Assembly (NCBI RefSeq): GCF_001618685.1
Contig: NZ_CP014342.1
Span: 806,001-870,000 of the forward strand
Direction: 5' to 3'
DNA from: Geobacillus subterraneus
GTDB taxonomy: Bacteria > Bacillota > Bacilli > Bacillales > Anoxybacillaceae
Length of the DNA stretch: 64,000 nt
In this document: positions 8,641 through 16,504 of the stretch, piece after piece
Layout of the letters: the number at the start of each line of letters is the position of its first letter
Position numbering within the stretch: the stretch's first letter is position 1
Notes under the pieces: model-generated
Told to the model about the DNA's origin: nothing
Databases searched by the model: none
Seen by the model: only the letters and a program-made list of their open reading frames with translations
Program-made: the position numbers and the translations under genes

Positions 8641-8814
8641 ATATGTACCGGTCGGAATCCCATGATGCAAAATCGTCATGATCGTAAACCAGCCGAATAC
8701 GGCTGCAGTTCCAAGTCCGAACAAAAACCCGAGCACATTTTTCTCGCGCAACGTCCGAAGCATTCCATAAAGGGCAAGCAACGTCACGAGCGCAAAAATA
8801 ATGACTGTACCCAT
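8638..8814 (-). CDS. yqgW: YqgW family membrane protein (DUF2759)
   Basis: 58-aa protein. It starts MGTVIIFALVTLLALYGM, has two hydrophobic segments (about residues 2-19 and 28-49) separated by the charged turn RTLREKN, and ends HHGIPTGTY. This is the pattern of the DUF2759 / YqgW family, small membrane proteins of unknown role found next to yqgX in bacilli. A strong AAGGGGGG site lies 5-6 bases before the ATG. Confidence 0.85.
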   Translation of the reverse strand: MGTVIIFALVTLLALYGMLRTLREKNVLGFLFGLGTAAVFGWFTIMTILHHGIPTGTY

Positions 8815-8993
8815 CGTTTTCCCCCCTTATGAAACAGTATGTACAAACGAGTCCATTCTTTTTCATTGTAATCTTTTTTCTTCCGTTTGTCGAGGTCCAT
8901 TCCCGTTTTATTTTTCCCTTTCATCGTGCGGGAAAAAACAGTAAAATAAAACTAAACATGCATTGGCCATGCTAAATAAAGGAGGAAACGGCT

Positions 8994-9626
8994 ATGGAGT
9001 GGACACGCATTCCCGTCGGCCCGATTCAGGCGAACGCTTACCTTTTGTCGGCCGCAGACGGCGCATGCGTCATCGTTGACCCCGGAGCGGAAGGGGCAGC
9101 GCTCGTTCGTCGAATCGAAGAAAAACAGCTGACTCCGCTGGCGATTTTATTGACGCACGCCCATTTTGACCATATCGGCGGCATTCCGGATGTGCTCGCC
9201 CGCTGGAACATTCCGGTGTATTTGCATGAAAACGAAAAACAGTGGCTGCAAGATCCGGCGTTAAACGGCTCGCTTTATTTTGGCGGCCCCGTCGTTGTCC
9301 GCTGCGAACCGACATGCATCACAGGACGAACGACGCTGACGATCGGCCCGTTTATGTTTGACGTCCGGGAAACGCCAGGCCACTCGCCGGGCAGCGTCTC
9401 GTATTATTGCGAAGCGGCGCAAATGGTGTTTTCCGGTGATGCGCTGTTTGCCGGCAGCATCGGGCGCACCGATTTGCCAGGCGGCAATCACCAGCAGCTG
9501 CTAAATAGCATCCATGATGAGCTGCTCACGCTGCCCGAGGAGACGGTTGTCCTTTCTGGCCACGGGCCGGAGACGACGATCGGCACAGAAATGGATACAA
9601 ACCCGTTTTTGCACGGGTTTTCATAA
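8994..9626 (+). CDS. yqgX: MBL-fold metallo-hydrolase YqgX (glyoxalase II-like)
   Basis: Metallo-beta-lactamase-fold hydrolase (210 aa), annotated in relatives as hydroxyacylglutathione-hydrolase-like; bacilli lack glutathione, so the true thiol substrate is uncertain. Metal ligands are in THAHFDHIGG, the TPGHSPGS histidine, the FSGDALFAG aspartate and the LSGHGPET histidine. The start has AAAGGAGG seven bases upstream. The gene stands alone between divergent yqgW and a 228-base gap holding the candidate sRNA. Confidence 0.9.
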   Translation: MEWTRIPVGPIQANAYLLSAADGACVIVDPGAEGAALVRRIEEKQLTPLAILLTHAHFDHIGGIPDVLARWNIPVYLHENEKQWLQDPALNGSLYFGGPVVVRCEPTCITGRTTLTIGPFMFDVRETPGHSPGSVSYYCEAAQMVFSGDALFAGSIGRTDLPGGNHQQLLNSIHDELLTLPEETVVLSGHGPETTIGTEMDTNPFLHGFS

Positions 9627-9665
9627 GAAAAGCGGCGCCTGGAGCCGACCGTTGTTCAAATCGTG

Positions 9666-9785
9666 AAAAAACAGGCAGACGCCCGTCTGCCTGTCAAACA
9701 GAAAACACCCTTCTTAGCCGCGCCAAGAAGGGTCTTTGGGGGATGTTCTATCCACAATCATGGGAGGGGATATAGTTAAGCTACT
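9666..9785 (-). ncRNA. Candidate small RNA with C-rich single-stranded region
   Basis: In the gap between yqgX and the methyltransferase gene, the minus strand has a consensus -35 followed by about 120 bases without a coding frame. These contain two C-rich tracts (ATCCCCTCCC and ATCCCCCAAAGACCC), a hairpin (9707-9733, 9-bp stem) and then a perfect 10-bp stem (9671-9694) followed by T6. The T-run exists only on the minus strand, so this is not a terminator for yqgX. C-rich unpaired tracts are typical of Gram-positive sRNAs that pair with Shine-Dalgarno sequences (for example FsrA and RsaE/RoxS). Identity with a known family was not established. Confidence 0.5.
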
Positions 9786-9791
9786 ACTATA

Positions 9792-9820
9792 ACGATATAC
9801 GATTATTTTCACTATGTCAA
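9792..9820 (-). promoter_or_regulatory. Promoter of the candidate sRNA
   Basis: Minus strand: TTGACA (9820-9815), a 17-base spacer and TATCGT (9797-9792). The -35 is consensus, the -10 is 4 of 6. Predicted start is near 9785. Confidence 0.5.
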
Positions 9821-9854
9821 TAGTAAAAAACAAAAAACGGAGAAGGAATGAAAG

Positions 9855-10982
9855 ATGGACCGACTGTACAAGGAGGTTGCCGCGGCGCCGGGCGGACGGG
9901 TGTCATATGCCGACTACATGCAAATGGCTCTTTATGATGAACGCTTCGGCTATTACATGCGTGAGCGGGAGAAAATAGGAAAGGAAGGCGATTTTTTCAC
10001 GAACAGCTCTTTGGCAGCGGCGTTCGGAAAAGCGCTCGCCTCGTTTTGGATTCGGCTCGTGGAACGGGGAGGGCTGCCGCCGGCCGTTTGCGAATGGGGA
10101 GGCGGGGACGGGCGTCTAGCGCTGGCCGTATTGGAAGAATGGAAGAAAAAAAGCCCGCATACGTATCAAAAGTTGTCGTACATGATCATCGACCAAAGCC
10201 CGTTTCACCGCCGACGACAGCAAGAAACGCTGCGTCCGGTCGCGGAAAAAGTGAGGCAATATGACGGCATCCCCCGTTGGCTCGATGAGTGCGGGCCGTT
10301 TTCCGGCATCGTGTTTAGCAACGAGTTTTTTGACGCCTTTCCGGTTCACGTCATCACAAAAGAACATGGCGTTTTATACGAATGTTTCGTCGCCGCTCGC
10401 GGCGGCCGGCTCGTCGAAGAAAAAGCGCCGCTTCGAAATTCGGACATCATTCGTTATTTGGACGAGCGTAGGTTGGCTCTCACTGAAGGCCAGCGTCTCG
10501 AAGTGCCGCTGGCGATGAAACGGTTTTGGCTTGAGATCGGGCCGCTGTTCCGCCAGGCGGTGATGGTGACCATCGATTACGGCTGCACGGATGAACAGCT
10601 GGCTGCACCAGCGCGTCGGCACGGAAGTTTGCGCGGCTATTTCCGCCATCAGCTCATTGCTGACCCGCTCCTCCATCCGGGGGAGATGGACTTGACGTCT
10701 CATGTGCAATGGGATGCATTTCGTTTATACGCCCGGCAGGCCGGGTGGGAGGAAGTGGCATTCGTCCGCCAAGATCGGTTTTTGTTAGCGGCTGGCCTTT
10801 TACACGAATGGGCCGTTTCCGAGAGTGCGGAGTTGTTTTCGGCGGCGAGCCGGCAAAACCGGATGATCCGCGCGCTCATTGCTGATGACGGCATCAGTCG
10901 CTTTTTTGATGTGTCCATTCACCAAAAAGGAGCAAAGCTTTCTGCTGCCGACATGTGGGCGGCGCCGGAGTTTTTGCCGTAA
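9855..10982 (+). CDS. SAM-dependent methyltransferase, MidA family (DUF185)
   Basis: Class I methyltransferase-like protein (375 aa) of COG1565, related to mitochondrial NDUFAF7/MidA, which methylates an arginine of complex I. The bacterial substrate is unknown. Family signatures are the N-terminal SYADYMQMALYDERFGYY, the glycine-rich SAM-binding motif EWGGGDGRLA (about residues 80-89) and FSNEFFDAFPV. The ATG at 9855 follows GGAGAAGGAATG. It is followed immediately by a terminator and the convergent yqgY. Confidence 0.88.
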   Translation: MDRLYKEVAAAPGGRVSYADYMQMALYDERFGYYMREREKIGKEGDFFTNSSLAAAFGKALASFWIRLVERGGLPPAVCEWGGGDGRLALAVLEEWKKKSPHTYQKLSYMIIDQSPFHRRRQQETLRPVAEKVRQYDGIPRWLDECGPFSGIVFSNEFFDAFPVHVITKEHGVLYECFVAARGGRLVEEKAPLRNSDIIRYLDERRLALTEGQRLEVPLAMKRFWLEIGPLFRQAVMVTIDYGCTDEQLAAPARRHGSLRGYFRHQLIADPLLHPGEMDLTSHVQWDAFRLYARQAGWEEVAFVRQDRFLLAAGLLHEWAVSESAELFSAASRQNRMIRALIADDGISRFFDVSIHQKGAKLSAADMWAAPEFLP

Positions 10983-10984
10983 AG

Positions 10985-11015
10985 AAAAACAGGCAGAGGA
11001 ATCTGCCTGTTTTTA
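10985..11015. terminator. Bidirectional terminator, methyltransferase / yqgY
   Basis: ACAGGCAGA pairs with TCTGCCTGT around a 4-base loop, with A- and T-runs on either side, between convergent genes. Confidence 0.9.
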
Positions 11016-11255
11016 TTCGCCCATGCCGGGCACCATCATAAACGTCGTCCAATACGTGAACGCGGCAAAGAAAATCGTTAAATACGCCCCGAAAATATAA
11101 ATGTACATTCTCTCGGTCAGTTTTAAAAAGCCGAGGAACAGGAAAAACACCGTTTGGCCAAAGAAGATAAGCGATGTCGTATGCATATGGCCGAGGTAAA
11201 ACATGACAGCGAAAATGCCGGTCCAAAAAGCGAGCACGCGGAACATGCGGTCCAT
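11013..11255 (-). CDS. yqgY: YqgY family membrane protein (DUF2626)
   Basis: Eighty-residue, very hydrophobic protein with two to three membrane helices and the conserved ends MDRMFRVLAFWTG and TFMMVPGMGE, matching the DUF2626 / YqgY family of bacilli. No biochemical role is known. A good SD (AAGGAGGG) precedes the ATG. It has its own promoter upstream and shares a terminator with the convergent methyltransferase gene. Confidence 0.88.
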   Translation of the reverse strand: MDRMFRVLAFWTGIFAVMFYLGHMHTTSLIFFGQTVFFLFLGFLKLTERMYIYIFGAYLTIFFAAFTYWTTFMMVPGMGE

Positions 11256-11295
11256 TATGTATCCCTCCTTCTATGCAATCCATTTATCCTTACTT

Positions 11296-11325
11296 ATTAT
11301 AATGTACAATAGTTGGGAATGTAAA
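11296..11325 (-). promoter_or_regulatory. Sigma-A promoter of yqgY
   Basis: Minus strand TTTACA (11325-11320), 18-base spacer, consensus TATAAT (11301-11296), about 40 bases upstream of the start codon. Confidence 0.7.
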
Positions 11326-11416
11326 TAACGCTTTCGGACAGGCTGTGAGAAAAAGATTGAGCGCCTGCCGCCAAAACGCCGCTCACGCATGAAAAAAGGA
11401 GGGAGAAGGGCCGCTG

Positions 11417-12115
11417 CTACGGGCGGATGGCGATGCGGTAGGCGCAACGGCGGCTGCCATCCATCATATTTTCTGTTTCAGCCATGTTCGCATCGGCAAA
11501 CAGCGCTTCCACCATTCCTTCTAAAAAAGCATGGTGCATGCCGCAAACGGTGTCAGGCTGCTGTACGGCGATCTCCTTGAACGGACAGTTGAAAATGTCA
11601 AGGTAAAGCATTCCTTCGTCTTCTTCATAGTGAAATTGGGGAAGAAACCCGGCCGCCTCTGCCGCTTCCTCCATGATGCGGATTTTTTCCTCCAAGGTAA
11701 GCGCGCCCGTTGAACCGTTATGCGGCAAGCGGCTGGCAACGAGTTCATAGCCGAACTGTTTCCCTGTTTCACGCAGCGCTTCAAGCCCGGCCGGACCGAG
11801 TTTGGCCATCGTTTGAATGGCGATTTGAGCCAAAAGTTTGTAATCGCGGAACGGAAAGTACAGACCGACGACTTCGTCCGACAACCGGTACAACCGGCTC
11901 GGCCGTCCGCCTTTTCCGGTCTTTTGCGTATCCGATACGACCATGCGGACATCTTCCAGCTTTGTCAAGTGAAGACGGGCGACGTTCGGATGGATGTGAA
12001 ACTTTTCAGCGATCTCTTGAACGGAAACTTCGCGGTGTATTTTAGCCATGTATTCGTAAATATGAAACCTTGTTGGGTCAGACAGCACGTTTGTAATTTT
12101 TAACGTTTGTTCCAT
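11417..12115 (-). CDS. HTH transcriptional regulator with C-terminal Cys/His cluster
   Basis: 232-aa regulator. An ArsR/DeoR-like winged helix-turn-helix occupies about residues 1-80 (ITNVLSDPTRFHIYEYMA, then IHPNVARLHLTKLE and KGGRPSRLYRLSD). The C-terminal ligand domain ends with Cys177, Cys191, His194/195 and Cys224. This layout resembles the COG2345 group, to which the Fe-S sensing SufR belongs, so a metal or Fe-S cluster is possible but unproven. A strong AGGAGGG site precedes the ATG. It is divergent from the comG operon, but whether it controls comG is unknown. B. subtilis has different genes at this position. Confidence 0.8.
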   Translation of the reverse strand: MEQTLKITNVLSDPTRFHIYEYMAKIHREVSVQEIAEKFHIHPNVARLHLTKLEDVRMVVSDTQKTGKGGRPSRLYRLSDEVVGLYFPFRDYKLLAQIAIQTMAKLGPAGLEALRETGKQFGYELVASRLPHNGSTGALTLEEKIRIMEEAAEAAGFLPQFHYEEDEGMLYLDIFNCPFKEIAVQQPDTVCGMHHAFLEGMVEALFADANMAETENMMDGSRRCAYRIAIRP

Positions 12116-12142
12116 TACGTTTCCCTCCTAAATAAATCATTG

Positions 12143-12156
12143 ATAACGTTATTATA
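12143..12156 (-). promoter_or_regulatory. -10 element and palindrome ahead of the HTH regulator
   Basis: Perfect 10-bp palindrome ATAACGTTAT (12143-12152) overlapping a minus-strand TATAAT (12156-12151) about 35 bases upstream of the regulator gene. A likely autoregulatory operator (inference); the -35 is poor. Confidence 0.45.
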
Positions 12157-12232
12157 ATGAAATGGGTTGGGGCGAAGAATGATTTTTGTCACTATTGGCA
12201 GCAAGTCGTTTAAAGTTCAAAAAATGTTCACG

Positions 12233-12245
12233 AAAAAAATTTTTT
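12233..12245 (+). promoter_or_regulatory. Candidate ComK box of the comG operon
   Basis: A7T6 fits AAAA-N5-TTTT, half of the paired AT-boxes bound by ComK in B. subtilis, about 70 bases before comGA. The second box is not evident, so support is partial. Confidence 0.35.
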
Positions 12246-12315
12246 CGGCGGCGGCAGGAAAACGAGCAATGTCCGTCGAAATATAAAGCAACTTGTCGAA
12301 AGGAGGAATTTTGCG

Positions 12316-13386
12316 CTGGATGATATCGAACAAGTAGCGAACCGTCTCCTCGCTGAAGCGGTGCAGCGCCGCGCCTCTGATCTTCACCTCGTCCCGCGCC
12401 GCCATGATGCGGCCATTCGCCTCCGTCTTGACGGCACGCTCACCGATGTCGGCGCGCTCCCGAAAGAAACCGCTGAACGCGTCATCGTCCATTTCAAGTT
12501 TCTAGCCGGCATGGATATCGGCGAACGCCGCCGACCGCAAAGCGGCGCGATGGAAGTGAATGAGTCCGGGGAAACGGTGTATTTGCGCTTATCGACGCTG
12601 CCGACGCTTTACGATGAAAGCCTCGTCATCCGCCTTCTGCCGCAGCGCTTTTCGCTGCCGCTTCGCGAACTATCCTTATTTCCTCAATCCACCGCACGGT
12701 TGTTTTCCTTTATGCAGCAGCCGCAAGGGCTCGTACTGTTGACCGGACCGACCGGGTCGGGAAAGACGACGACATTGTATACGCTTCTTGACGTTTGCCA
12801 AGCGGAAAGACAACGCAACATCATCACGCTGGAAGATCCGATCGAAAAACGGAATGACCGGTTTTTGCAAGTGCAGATCAATGAAAAAGCGGGCATCACG
12901 TATGCGGCGAGCTTGAAAGCTGCTTTGCGCCATGACCCGGACGTGTTAATGGTCGGCGAGATCCGCGACCATGATACGGCGGCGATCGCCGTGCGATCGG
13001 CGTTAACAGGACATTTAGTCGTGTCGACCATGCATGCTGCCGATGCGGTCGGCGCGGTGTACCGGCTGCATGAGTTCGGGGTGCCGCCCGGCGATTTAGC
13101 GGAGACGTTGCTCGCCGTTTCGGCGCAGCGTCTCGTTGAACTGTGCTGTCCGCTATGCGGCGACGACTGCCATCCGGCGTGTCGCCAGCTTCGACGCAGA
13201 CGGCGCGCTGCCGTCCATGAACTGCTTTACGGCCCGGCGCTTCTTGATGCCATCCGTTCACTGTCGGACGGAGACGGGCGACGGCTCCGCCGCCATATGA
13301 CATTAGCCCGCCTCATCCGCAAAGGAATCGCGCTCGGTTATTTGCCGGTTCGCGCGCTGAGACTTGTCGGAGGGGAAGGACGATGA
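12316..13386 (+). CDS. comGA: ComGA, competence traffic ATPase (probable CTG start)
   Basis: Cytoplasmic secretion-type ATPase (356 aa) that powers assembly of the competence pseudopilus for DNA uptake. Walker A is GPTGSGKTTTLY; the Asp box and Walker B include VGEIRDHDTAA; a C-terminal CCPLCGDDC cluster is family-typical. Alignment with B. subtilis ComGA (MDSIEKVSKNLIEEAY) continues upstream to LDDIEQVANRLLAEAV, and AAAGGAGG lies 9 bases before that CTG. No ATG, GTG or TTG exists in frame between the upstream stop (12211) and the GTG at 12361, which would delete the first 15 conserved residues. First gene of comGA-GG; it overlaps comGB by 4 bases. Confidence 0.85.
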   Translation: MDDIEQVANRLLAEAVQRRASDLHLVPRRHDAAIRLRLDGTLTDVGALPKETAERVIVHFKFLAGMDIGERRRPQSGAMEVNESGETVYLRLSTLPTLYDESLVIRLLPQRFSLPLRELSLFPQSTARLFSFMQQPQGLVLLTGPTGSGKTTTLYTLLDVCQAERQRNIITLEDPIEKRNDRFLQVQINEKAGITYAASLKAALRHDPDVLMVGEIRDHDTAAIAVRSALTGHLVVSTMHAADAVGAVYRLHEFGVPPGDLAETLLAVSAQRLVELCCPLCGDDCHPACRQLRRRRRAAVHELLYGPALLDAIRSLSDGDGRRLRRHMTLARLIRKGIALGYLPVRALRLVGGEGR

Positions 13387-14411
13387 AGGGGAAAATGTGG
13401 CCGCTTGCTGAACAGGCGTTGTTTTTTGTCCGGCTTGGCCGGCTGCTCGAGCGCGGCTATCCGCTCGGACAAGCGCTCGAATTTTTAGCCATCCAAGCCC
13501 CAATGAAGCGCCGGCTGGAGCTTGAGCGCTGCCTGCGCCAGCTGCGGGCCGGTTTGCCGGTGTTTGCCGCCATCGAGGCGCTGCCGGTTGACCGTCTTGC
13601 TGTCAGCCTCCTCTTTTTTGCCGAACGGCATGGCGATTTGCCGCGCGGCATGGCGGAGGCGGGAGCGGCGCTCGCGCAAAAAGCGCACTTCGGTGAACAG
13701 CTGCGCCGCTTCGGCCGCTACCCGCTTTTTCTCTTTGTTTTGCTCATCGTCATGCTTCTGTTGATGGAACGGTGGCTGCTGCCGCAATTTGAGCGGACCG
13801 CCGCGGCGCTTTCGCCCGGGAATGAACAGACTTCCTTACTTATTGCGTTCATCGCTGATGCTCCGATGGCGTTGGCGGCCATCGCCGCCCTCGCCATCTT
13901 CTCCTGGTTGTTTTACGCCGTTTTCTTCCGCCGCTGGCCGGTTGACCGCCAGCTTCAGCTCGCCTTATCCATTCCATGGTGCGCTTCGTTTGTGAGGCTG
14001 CTCGTCACATATATCATGGCCCGCCAGCTCGGCCGCCTGCTGCAAGCGGGTTTGTCCGTCTATGAAGCGCTCGGTGTTTTCAGTGAGCCTTTCTCTTGGC
14101 CGTTTCTGCAAATGGAAGGCAAGCGAATTCGCGAGGGGTTGGTCAAAGGGATGGCGCTTGATCATCTCGTCAGCGCCGTCCGCTATTACGAGCCGGAGTT
14201 GCCGCTTGTCATCCGCCATGGCCAGTCGAACGGCGAACTGGGCAAAGAGCTCGAACATTACGGCGAGTTTTTGCTGCAAGTGATCGAAAAGCGGCTCGAA
14301 ACGGCGCTGAAGCTTGTGCAGCCACTCTTGTTGTCGGCAGTCGGAGCGCTCATCGTCGGCATGTATTTAGCTATTTTGCTGCCGATGTTTTCGATGTTGA
14401 ACGGGCTGTAG
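13383..14411 (+). CDS. comGB: ComGB, GspF-type membrane platform of the pseudopilus
   Basis: Inner-membrane protein (342 aa) of the GspF/PilC family, the platform on which ComGA assembles ComGC pseudopilin. Two GspF repeats are visible, each with cytoplasmic helices and hydrophobic segments near residues 116-136, 160-180 and 310-340. The ATG overlaps the comGA stop (ATGA), so translation is coupled. Length matches B. subtilis ComGB. Confidence 0.93.
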   Translation: MKGKMWPLAEQALFFVRLGRLLERGYPLGQALEFLAIQAPMKRRLELERCLRQLRAGLPVFAAIEALPVDRLAVSLLFFAERHGDLPRGMAEAGAALAQKAHFGEQLRRFGRYPLFLFVLLIVMLLLMERWLLPQFERTAAALSPGNEQTSLLIAFIADAPMALAAIAALAIFSWLFYAVFFRRWPVDRQLQLALSIPWCASFVRLLVTYIMARQLGRLLQAGLSVYEALGVFSEPFSWPFLQMEGKRIREGLVKGMALDHLVSAVRYYEPELPLVIRHGQSNGELGKELEHYGEFLLQVIEKRLETALKLVQPLLLSAVGALIVGMYLAILLPMFSMLNGL

Positions 14412-14479
14412 GCTGCCTAAGGGATAGGCGGCTAAGCTGAAGCCTAATACTGACTATACACTATAAAGGAGGAGTTCTC

Positions 14480-14776
14480 GTGAACGAAAAAGGGTTTACC
14501 CTCATTGAAATGCTCATTGTGCTAATGGTCATTTCCGTGCTGCTGTTAGTGGCGATTCCGAACATCACGAAGCATAACGGCATGATTAACACCAAAGGAT
14601 GCGAGGCATTTTTGAACACAGTGCAGGCGCAAGTGAAGGCATATGAGATGGAGCATAACAAAATTCCAACCGTGCAGGAATTGCTTGATGGCCGCTATAT
14701 TAAATCGGACAAATGTCCGAACGGTCACGCGATCGAAATCAATGAGAACGGCGATGTGAGTGAAGTTGGCTCGTAA
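14480..14776 (+). CDS. comGC: ComGC, major competence pseudopilin
   Basis: 98-aa type IV-pilin-like protein, main subunit of the transformation pseudopilus after processing by ComC. Prepilin peptidase should cut in KG|FTLIEML near the N-terminus, followed by the hydrophobic helix LIVLMVISVLLLVAIP. Two cysteines in the mature part (CEAFLN and DKCPNG) probably form the family's intramolecular disulfide. It starts at GTG with AAAGGAGGAG. A 68-base gap separates it from comGB; comGD starts inside its 3' end. Confidence 0.95.
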   Translation: MNEKGFTLIEMLIVLMVISVLLLVAIPNITKHNGMINTKGCEAFLNTVQAQVKAYEMEHNKIPTVQELLDGRYIKSDKCPNGHAIEINENGDVSEVGS

Positions 14777-15203
14777 CGGCGGGTTTACGCTGCTTGAAAT
14801 GCTTGTCGTTTTGTCAATCGCGCTTCTGTTGACAACGTTGGCTGTCCCGGCGCTCGGCGGGGTCGTGCACGAGCGTGAGGAGACGTATATGTTGGCGCTG
14901 CTGCGCGCCGATTTGTATGGCGCCCAGCAGCATGCCATTGCCAAGCGGAGGAAAGTGTCCGTGTTTTTCACCGAAGGGCGCGGCGAGTATCAGGCAGTTG
15001 ACACACATAGCGGCCAACGGATCGTCGCCCGCACGCTCCCGGCGCCATGGCGGTTTCAGCTCGGCACGCTGCGCAACCCGCTCATCTTTACTGATAACGG
15101 CAATATCAAGCAAGGCGGGACCGTTTGGGTGAAAAGCAGCAAAGGCAGTTATAAAGTGACGTTTTTGCTTGGGAAAGGGCGGTTTTATGTGCAAAAAATG
15201 TAG
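14760..15203 (+). CDS. comGD: ComGD, minor pseudopilin
   Basis: 147-aa minor pseudopilin with the processing motif GG|FTLLEMLVVLS. The GTG start lies 17 bases inside comGC, giving a very short pre-sequence (MKLARNGG). Required with ComGE-GG for pseudopilus formation in B. subtilis (family knowledge). Assigned by order and the N-methylation motif, as sequence outside the leader is poorly conserved. Confidence 0.9.
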   Translation: MKLARNGGFTLLEMLVVLSIALLLTTLAVPALGGVVHEREETYMLALLRADLYGAQQHAIAKRRKVSVFFTEGRGEYQAVDTHSGQRIVARTLPAPWRFQLGTLRNPLIFTDNGNIKQGGTVWVKSSKGSYKVTFLLGKGRFYVQKM

Positions 15204-15513
15204 CGGCGGATTTTTGCTCGTCGAGGCGCTGTTCGCCTTGGTATTGCTATGGACGGCGGCTGCTGTCCTCCTGCCCTTATATATGCAAATCGCCATGGAA
15301 CGGAACAACCTTGCGCTCGAGGAAAAAGCGCGCCGGCTGTTAACCATCGCTTTATATGAAGAGCCGCTTGTCGGCGATACGGCGGTGGCGGATGGGCGAA
15401 CGGTGTTTCATGTGCAGGCGCGCGATGAAGGGGGGCGGATGTGGAAAGTATGCGTGCGCTGGAACGACTACGTCGGCCGCGAGGTGGAACGGTGCGGGTA
15501 CGGCAAGCGGTAG
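15187..15513 (+). CDS. comGE: ComGE, minor pseudopilin
   Basis: 108-aa minor pseudopilin. The motif is GG|FLLVEALFALVLL after the short leader MCKKCSGG. The ATG at 15187 is preferred because GGAAAGGG lies 7 bases upstream; the earlier TTG at 15169 has no site. It overlaps comGD by 17 bases and comGF by 22. The +1 Phe and +5 Glu are present as in prepilins. Confidence 0.88.
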   Translation: MCKKCSGGFLLVEALFALVLLWTAAAVLLPLYMQIAMERNNLALEEKARRLLTIALYEEPLVGDTAVADGRTVFHVQARDEGGRMWKVCVRWNDYVGREVERCGYGKR

Positions 15514-15935
15514 CAGGGAGAGAGTCGGGATTTACGCTTTTGGAAGCGCTGTTGGCGCTGGCGGCCGCGTTGACCGTTGCTGCGGTCATCCCGGCGCTGC
15601 TATCCGTCCGCCCGCTTGGTGCTGATGTGTCAGTTGATGGGTTTACGCACCTTGAGTGGCGCTTGTTTTTGCAGCAACTGCAAATCGAATTGCATGAAAC
15701 GGAACGATGGTCGACGGACGGGGCGACGCTTTATTTGCAAAAATGGAATGGCGACAAGGTGAGCTTTTCGTTAGTAAAATCCAACATCATCCGCCAAGTG
15801 GACGGCACTGGCAACGAAACAGCACTTCGTCATGTGCGTGCTGTTTCATACAGTACGGGCATCCGTGGTCTGTTTGTGCAAGTGACAGCTACCGATGGAA
15901 TAGTTTATGAAGCGTTTGTGGCGCGGGCGTTTTAG
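15492..15935 (+). CDS. comGF: ComGF, minor pseudopilin
   Basis: 147-aa pseudopilin-like component of the DNA-uptake filament. The processing motif is SG|FTLLEALLALAAAL. The GTG at 15492 follows GAGGTGG; a longer frame from 15441 would only extend into comGE. The mature region is the ComGF-type domain (TLYLQKWNGDKVSFSLVKSN). It overlaps the comGE end, so the comGC-GF block is translationally linked. Confidence 0.88.
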   Translation: MRVRQAVAGRESGFTLLEALLALAAALTVAAVIPALLSVRPLGADVSVDGFTHLEWRLFLQQLQIELHETERWSTDGATLYLQKWNGDKVSFSLVKSNIIRQVDGTGNETALRHVRAVSYSTGIRGLFVQVTATDGIVYEAFVARAF

Positions 15936-16069
15936 TGGGAGGATTTTTTACTGAATGGCTAGCGGCTCTTAGCAGCCGTTATACCTCCTTTCGCTCGCTT
16001 GGGCGACGAGCTGCATTGACTTTTGAGAGGAAAGGACGGAGGAACAAAGAAAGGAGTAGAAGGGGAGAG

Positions 16070-16459
16070 ATGGGACGTCAGGACGGCGTCGTTTTTCCGC
16101 TTGTAGCGGTTGTTGCTTTGCTGCTCGCTTTTTCCGTCACGCACATCGTGCTTTTGTATGAAGTGGAACAACAGGCGGCGCATGCCGCTCGGCAGGCGGC
16201 CGAAGCCGATGAGCTCGTGCAGATGGCCGTGTTTGACGTGAAAGAACAAATCGCGTCGTCGGACCCGTCGACAGTGGTGCACGAAGGGGGATGGACGTAC
16301 CCGCGCGGAACGGCCGCCTACCGTTGGGAAAAAGTAGGGGAAACGAGTGTCCGGGTCTCCCTATCTGTTCGCTCTTCGTCCGGGCTTAGAAGGAGCGCTG
16401 CGTTTACAGTGATGATTCCGTCACTCCATATCACCGAGTGGAGCGAACAAAACGATTAA
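16070..16459 (+). CDS. comGG: ComGG, minor pseudopilin-like protein
   Basis: 129-aa protein with an N-terminal hydrophobic segment after MGRQDG and no canonical prepilin site, as for B. subtilis ComGG, which also lacks the motif. The frame is open back to 15935, but AAGGGGAGAG directly before ATG 16070 fixes the start. The 134 bases between comGF and this start show no other gene. Identified mainly by position as last of the com genes. Confidence 0.8.
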   Translation: MGRQDGVVFPLVAVVALLLAFSVTHIVLLYEVEQQAAHAARQAAEADELVQMAVFDVKEQIASSDPSTVVHEGGWTYPRGTAAYRWEKVGETSVRVSLSVRSSSGLRRSAAFTVMIPSLHITEWSEQND

Positions 16460-16504
16460 AAAAGGAAAGGGACGGAAAAACTAAAAGAAAAAGGGGGGAC
16501 TCTA

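Noticed and set aside
12217-12492. 91-aa frame on the minus strand at the comGA start
   Set aside because: Antisense to the conserved ComGA N-terminus; does not explain the missing standard start.
15935-16069. N-terminal extension of ComGG
   Set aside because: No ribosome site at 15935, and AAGGGGAGAG directly before ATG 16070 gives the expected size.
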